This document shows, in pieces, positions 21,523 through 25,894 of a DNA stretch of 25,894 nt. The notes beneath the pieces are model-generated. The model worked only from the letters and a program-made list of their open reading frames with translations. It did no database searches and was not told where the DNA came from. Source of the DNA: Phallusia fumigata (Eukaryota; Chordata; Ascidiacea; Phlebobranchia; Ascidiidae); NCBI GenBank assembly GCA_008931825.1, contig QXVZ01003741.1, positions 1 through 25,894 of the forward strand, written 5' to 3'. The position numbers and the translations under genes were made by a program. Numbering within the stretch: the stretch's first letter is position 1; each line of letters opens with the position of its first letter.

Positions 21523-23892
21523 ATTACCACCAACATGCCTTTTGCTGAGTCAATAGTAGCCTGTGCTTGAAAAGATGTAGAGTCGGTAGCAGAAAAACAG
21601 TCCGAAAACCGACATTAGATTGTTAGCTTTGCGCTCCAAGCAGCGACACACTTAAAAGTTGAAACATTTGTAGACATTTGTTGTGATAGGCTGTAAACCT
21701 TTGAAACCTTACTTGACCCCTTTCGCTTTGTCCCGTTTACGTCAAAAATCCTAGTCCAAGTCATTTGACGACTTTCGTGTACGCACTAGTGTTTCTTCAC
21801 CTGGTATGGGGAAAAAGTTTAAATTATCATGTATCAACAGCTGAACTTTAAGGCTGTCTTTTTCCAACTTTTAACTGCTTGGCGGCTGCAATTTTTCGCA
21901 CACAGATGTCACCGTTATAGCATGGTGTAATGTAAGCTTCGCACGAATTCGAACAATCCATAAGCGCTTTTACTAAGACGCGGTCAATACTCTAATAGAT
22001 GTATTAGGGAATAAGGGAATACGTTGTTAGTACTATTCATTCTTCAGGCACGTGGAAAAATTCTCATGCAACACATTTTTGTACAACTGCGACACTAAAA
22101 AACAATGGGATTAACATTTCCGCCTTGGTGTTTGTACATTGTTAGCCTTGGCAGTGCTTTTAAGCATGGCTCTACCTTCCAACGGATACATCAAAACAGG
22201 CGAAATATGTACATCTTGTTGTTACATACGGCACATGCATTCACATTAAAAGGCGGTTAAAGTCGCATTATAGCAACAAAACTTGTGTAGAAGTTAGTAC
22301 ACGGGTTATTCGTATTCGGCAATTTTAAGAAGGAACGGTGGAGTTTTGTGCTTAATTTCGCCGACTTGAAAGGGTTGAGATTTAGTTCCCACAGTCCCGG
22401 TCCAAACAAAGCGCAATCGAGGCGGGAGGCCCAGCAGAAAATGAGAAGCAATTGTGTTTTGCGGCGAGTTGCTGATCACTCGTGCGAAAGAGCGCGGTTA
22501 ATTGTAACAGGGTGGCAATCTGACGATCGACTGAATGGGACGGCGCCCACATCGTACCATAGCTGACGATGACACGAGTAGAACGTCACTTTCGAGCCTT
22601 GGCTGTGTGCGTTAATAGCTCAGGCGCGCGTGATGTAATAAGGCAACGTAAAGTGGCGTTAAGTGCGAGAGGACAGGCATCACCCTTTCGTCGGCCAATT
22701 CAAAGAAGCCTCGTTGCTCGTGTGAACACGCAATGGTAATAAAAGCGGTAACTGGTAAATCCGAGGATGAGGCTGTCAACAGGGCACTCAAGGCTCCGCA
22801 CCGTCAGCACGACTTAGAATAGGTAAACCATCTTCACTTTCCAATTGAGTTATCCGCTTCTTGCACGTGTTATTAGTCTCATATTTGTTTTTCAGCATCA
22901 CCGATAGCGTTTGCCTGCAGCGGTTAATTCATAGCCGAGTGATTGTTGAGTAATTGGTCGATTCATTGCTCTTCGTTTCGCTGCTGCTCGATTGATGTTC
23001 CGTCCGGAGCAAGCACGATCGACTTCATTCCTGAAGTGGTTTCCAATCGACGCTCAGTTGTTGTGGTTCGGTAGGTCTTCGTGATCGTCGTAACCTTCGA
23101 AAACAACAAGTTTTGTCTAAATCTGGCCATCCTGTTTGTTCAATATCAAAGGGTATTTTCACTTGAGTAAATATTTTGCAGAGGGTTGAATTTAAACAAT
23201 AAATTACATTCACATAGAAAGCAAAAAGTTTTAACTTGAAGGCGAAATAGAGCATGTATCCTGCCAGTGTGGGGAAAACAACATTCTCAAGCATGTAAAC
23301 TGTTTAAACAACACTCCAATCTTTACAAGTATGCGGACCATATTCCTCGGAATCTGTTAATAGGCCACTTACAGCATACAAAAGGTCAACATTGAAAATA
23401 GGAACCAAAACTTATTTCCATCAAACCACTTGTGCTTATTCAAATTTTTTTAAAGACGTTCAGAATAGCGAAGGTAAATGTACAAATAAATTTTAAAAAC
23501 AGTGCATTTAAAAAAGTTTAATAACAGATGCAGACAGAGGTCGTTCATGAACAAGCCGTAAATGTTGCGTGGTGCCGCGTAAACCTACTACATCCTATAC
23601 TCACAACTAAATGTGCAATTTGTATTGACATTGACATTCGGCATTCGCCAAATTGCTACGACCAAACCTAGAAGCAGAACGCCGCGTCATGTCACGTGGG
23701 TGTGTATTAAGAACGCGGGTTGGTAATAGGGGACTGTCAGTACCTGGCCTTGGGCCCGGCGGAAACGATTAGCTTTTTTCGGAAGGGTAACGAGTGTATG
23801 GTATGAAAGCTAATTCCCGATGTTTAAAATCTGATATGCCCACACCTAATTCCCAGTTAAGCGGCTAGGCGATTTTAGGCTTGGTCAAGATT

Positions 23893-23914
23893 TATTTGCA
23901 AACTATTTGCAAAT
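23893..23914. promoter_or_regulatory. Tandem pair of TATTTGCAAA sites with 11-bp spacing
   Basis: TATTTGCAAAC is followed directly by TATTTGCAAAT, placing two palindromic TTTGCAAA cores one helical turn apart. This is similar to POU or C/EBP-type targets, and the spacing would allow cooperative binding on one face of the DNA. Function is inferred. Confidence 0.35.
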
Positions 23915-24850
23915 TGTTAAACGTTGTCGCGCTAAGGCGGATTGATAACTGAGAATTAGTGAGCTTGGCCTGATGCGAATACAGGACCTTAATTGGTGCT
24001 CAATGTTGCCACTGGCAATGATTACTGGATGTCAAAAATCGCGGTCGTAATAAGACATCTGCTGGCAACGGAAATGAAATGCCTGACGTTCTAAGTCTCG
24101 CTAGAGTCGGTAATAGCAGTTTGGCGCACCGTGATCATTTCTCACATACGATATTATTTACGTGCAGAATTTTGTGCAAATTCGAAGTAGCGAAACTGGC
24201 AAAAAATGTACAATGATTAATAATCGTCAACGCGACAAGTATATTGTTGGCTTGTGTATTTGAACATTTAAGCCATAAAATTTCGTATTTCACGACAAAC
24301 TGATAAAATTATCCGCGAAACGTCCTTGTGCATTTCAGCCAGCATTGAAAAGTTTGTAATTTTTTAAATGCGTTTTACCTTCGCGCTGTCAATCTATCAC
24401 TCCCTCACAGTGCGTACGATAACATATCAAGTTATCGCAAGACAAAAACAACGGTTTGAGCGAACTCCTTGTCTAGGGTTTTTATGGTTAGTAAAAGTTT
24501 GTTTAAAAACCAGCAAATTTGCTTCATCGGTTCCGTGGCGCCATGTCTGTAAACACTGGCGCTACCTTGATCAATGCCAGGCCTGTCCTTTAACAATGGG
24601 AAAAATTGCTGACAGAGTTTTACAAATAGACAATTTTTGGTCGTGCAAGCAAAGGTATTACGCTTAATTTAGCATAATGGGTCGGTTGATGTCACAAATT
24701 TTAATAATCCAAGCAGCGAACGTAATAATTGACCCCACTCCCTTCAAGACAACGCGATTACGTAAACTTTTGGCCCAAATCGATTTTTAGCAATATATCT
24801 TTAATGGGAACTTTCGAGGGTGTGACCCCGGTACCAACTCGCCTGTCCCC

Positions 24851-24971
24851 TGACGTCACTTACCGGTGTGAAGATATGCAAATGTACAAAACCGGGTAAT
24901 TATTTGGGCGTCGATCAACCCAGCGCATCGGTTTCAGTGATGTGAAGTAGGTGGGCGGATGTAACTATTGG
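24851..24971. promoter_or_regulatory. Cluster of CRE, octamer, GC-box and inverted CCAAT motifs
   Basis: TGACGTCA (24851-24858), ATGCAAAT (24876-24883), GGGCGG (24953-24958) and ATTGG (24967-24971) fall within about 120 bases in otherwise gene-free DNA. The first two are exact matches to the classical CRE and octamer. The combination suggests an enhancer or an unannotated promoter, possibly for the minus-strand gene at the right edge or its neighbours. Confidence 0.35.
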
Positions 24972-25342
24972 TTAGACTGCGCCGCGCCGTGGAATCAAGT
25001 TCCCAGCATACCAAATATAACGTCTCTTCCTATACGGTAGTCATTGTATAATTGCGGGGTTTTGGCAGCTTCTGTCAAGACTGATCAGGAAACTTCGACC
25101 GGTTTGCTGGGTTTGAAATATGAGAAGGTGCTTTCCTGGCGGATGTCGTTTTTTGTGTGGGCGGTATGCAGTTTATAATTGTGCATTTCAAGACCAGCCA
25201 AGCCTTTTGAGAAAAACGGCGGCCAATAATAGAGGATAAAGGCACCCCATACCGACAAAAGAGAATTTTTTTCGCAAACTTACATTTTTTATTTTACCAG
25301 TACATGCAACCGGCCATTAAAATGTTTTTCAACCGTTTATAG

Positions 25343-25574
25343 CAGGTGTTCTTAACCCGGGGCACCCACAGCCCTAGGGGGGAAGAGATCTGTTTCTAGG
25401 GAGTACGAGGATGTTGAAGCATTTTTATGTACACACTGTATTGCATTTATAACATCCAAACAAAAAATGGATTGTTATTTAAACATAAGAACAATAATTA
25501 CTTTTCGGAAATTACAGAAGGGCTTCGAGAACTGGTTAGTGACAAAGGATAAAGAAAAAGGCGAAGAACAACTG
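25343..25574. mobile_element. Nonautonomous hAT-type MITE (232 bp)
   Basis: The left end CAGGTGTTCTTAACC and the reverse complement of the right end, CAGTTGTTCTTCGCC, agree at 12 of 15 positions. The flanks GTTTATAG (25335-25342) and GTTTAGAG (25575-25582) match at 7 of 8, a good 8-bp hAT target duplication. The left part has the GGGGCACCC...CCCTAGGGGG pattern common next to hAT ends. There is no coding capacity. Its ends resemble those of the element at 9155. Confidence 0.7.
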
Positions 25575-25627
25575 GTTTAGAGAAACATAAACGAAAATAA
25601 GTTCCTTTAACTATTTCCCCTACTTAC

Positions 25628-25837
25628 ATCGACATCTCCGTCGGTCGTTTCCTCGACATCAGTAAAGACCTGGGTATCTTGTGAGACGTCCCTTCGCACA
25701 TCAGTGTTCATGTATTCCTGTGGATAGGGATTCACGTAACCGATCTCGGGCTGTGGAGTGCTCGATGTCGACGTCTGCGTGGAATAACCGGGCCCGGTAG
25801 CGCTGCTAGCGGAGGTGTTGTACGAAATCACTTGCAC
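25628..25837 (-). CDS. Internal exon of an unidentified Ser/Thr-rich protein (partial gene)
   Basis: A 210-base exon (70 codons) runs from an acceptor ending CAACAG (just right of 25837) to the strong donor GAT|GTAAGT at 25628/25627. The peptide is low in hydrophobic core residues. It is rich in Ser, Thr, Gln and Pro (for example QTSTSSTPQPEIGY), then Tyr/Pro-containing (VNPYPQEYMN), and ends acidic (DVEETTDGDVD). This suits a disordered or transactivation-type region. The rest of the gene would lie on both sides: earlier exons beyond the right edge, later ones possibly in an unrecognised form to the left. No family is recognised. Confidence 0.6.
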
Positions 25838-25894
25838 CTGTTGGCAATTTGGTGAGTTAATAGTAATTGAACATGAGTAAATGAAAAAAAGATA

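Larger units (their letters stand above)
20848..25342. other. Noncoding region between the zinc-domain gene and the right-edge gene
   Basis: No supported exon. Open frames such as 22348-22566 (plus), 23025-23294 (minus) and 24368-24667 (plus) lack recognisable composition or paired splice sites. Items noted are a possible polyadenylation signal (21517), an E-box CACGTG (23693-23698), a tandem TATTTGCAAA pair (23893-23914), and a cluster of CRE, octamer, GC box and CCAAT motifs at 24851-24971. Confidence 0.45.

Noticed and set aside
24368..24667. 99-codon plus-strand open frame
   Set aside because: Starts in an intergenic AT-rich run and shows no domain or conserved-looking pattern; no support beyond length.
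1..25894. CRISPR array, operon or phage-like system
   Set aside because: No regularly spaced repeats, no prokaryotic gene organisation; genes are intron-bearing metazoan genes.

Overview
The window looks like a piece of a compact, intron-bearing invertebrate chordate genome, most likely a tunicate of the Ciona type. Three things point there. All convincing genes are metazoan and split by short GT-AG introns. One gene is clearly NDUFB3 of animal complex I. Three single 'n' characters each sit exactly between two near-identical direct copies that differ by about 0.1 to 4 percent, which is what the assembly of a very heterozygous diploid produces. The species call is inference.

Layout. (1) 1-5700, minus strand: 12 coding exons of a nuclear-type RS/RG-rich protein (exon 1 at 5400-5348, exon 12 at 371-234; the 3' end lies outside the window), with a promoter near 5730-5750. 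Exons 10 and 11 appear twice because 595-1373 is repeated as 1375-2153. (2) 5760-7788: intergenic, with one isolated candidate plus-strand exon (7058-7261). (3) 7789-8629, minus strand: a complete three-exon NDUFB3. (4) 8640-16877: about 8 kb with no supported gene. It holds a 220-bp hAT-type MITE, a 22-bp perfect palindrome and a duplicated 0.47-kb block (13156-13624 / 13626-14093). (5) 16878-20847, plus strand: a three-exon gene for a 532-residue, largely disordered protein ending in a Cys/His-rich, CHORD-like zinc domain. Its first coding exon and upstream DNA appear twice (16878-18401 / 18403-19926), and only the second copy continues into the zinc domain. (6) 20848-25627: noncoding, with small clusters of regulatory-type motifs and a second hAT-type MITE at 25343-25574. 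(7) 25628-25837, minus strand: one internal exon of a Ser/Thr-rich protein whose other exons lie outside the window.

The genes do not form a pathway. The RS/RG gene and NDUFB3 look like constitutive genes in CpG-poor DNA, while the zinc-domain gene lies in CpG-rich DNA with long flanks, as expected for a regulated gene under the mosaic methylation known in Ciona. The most interesting item is the zinc-domain protein, which pairs possible PP1-docking motifs with a CHORD-like domain of unusual spacing. The most important practical point is that the three apparent tandem duplications are probably assembly or haplotype artefacts.
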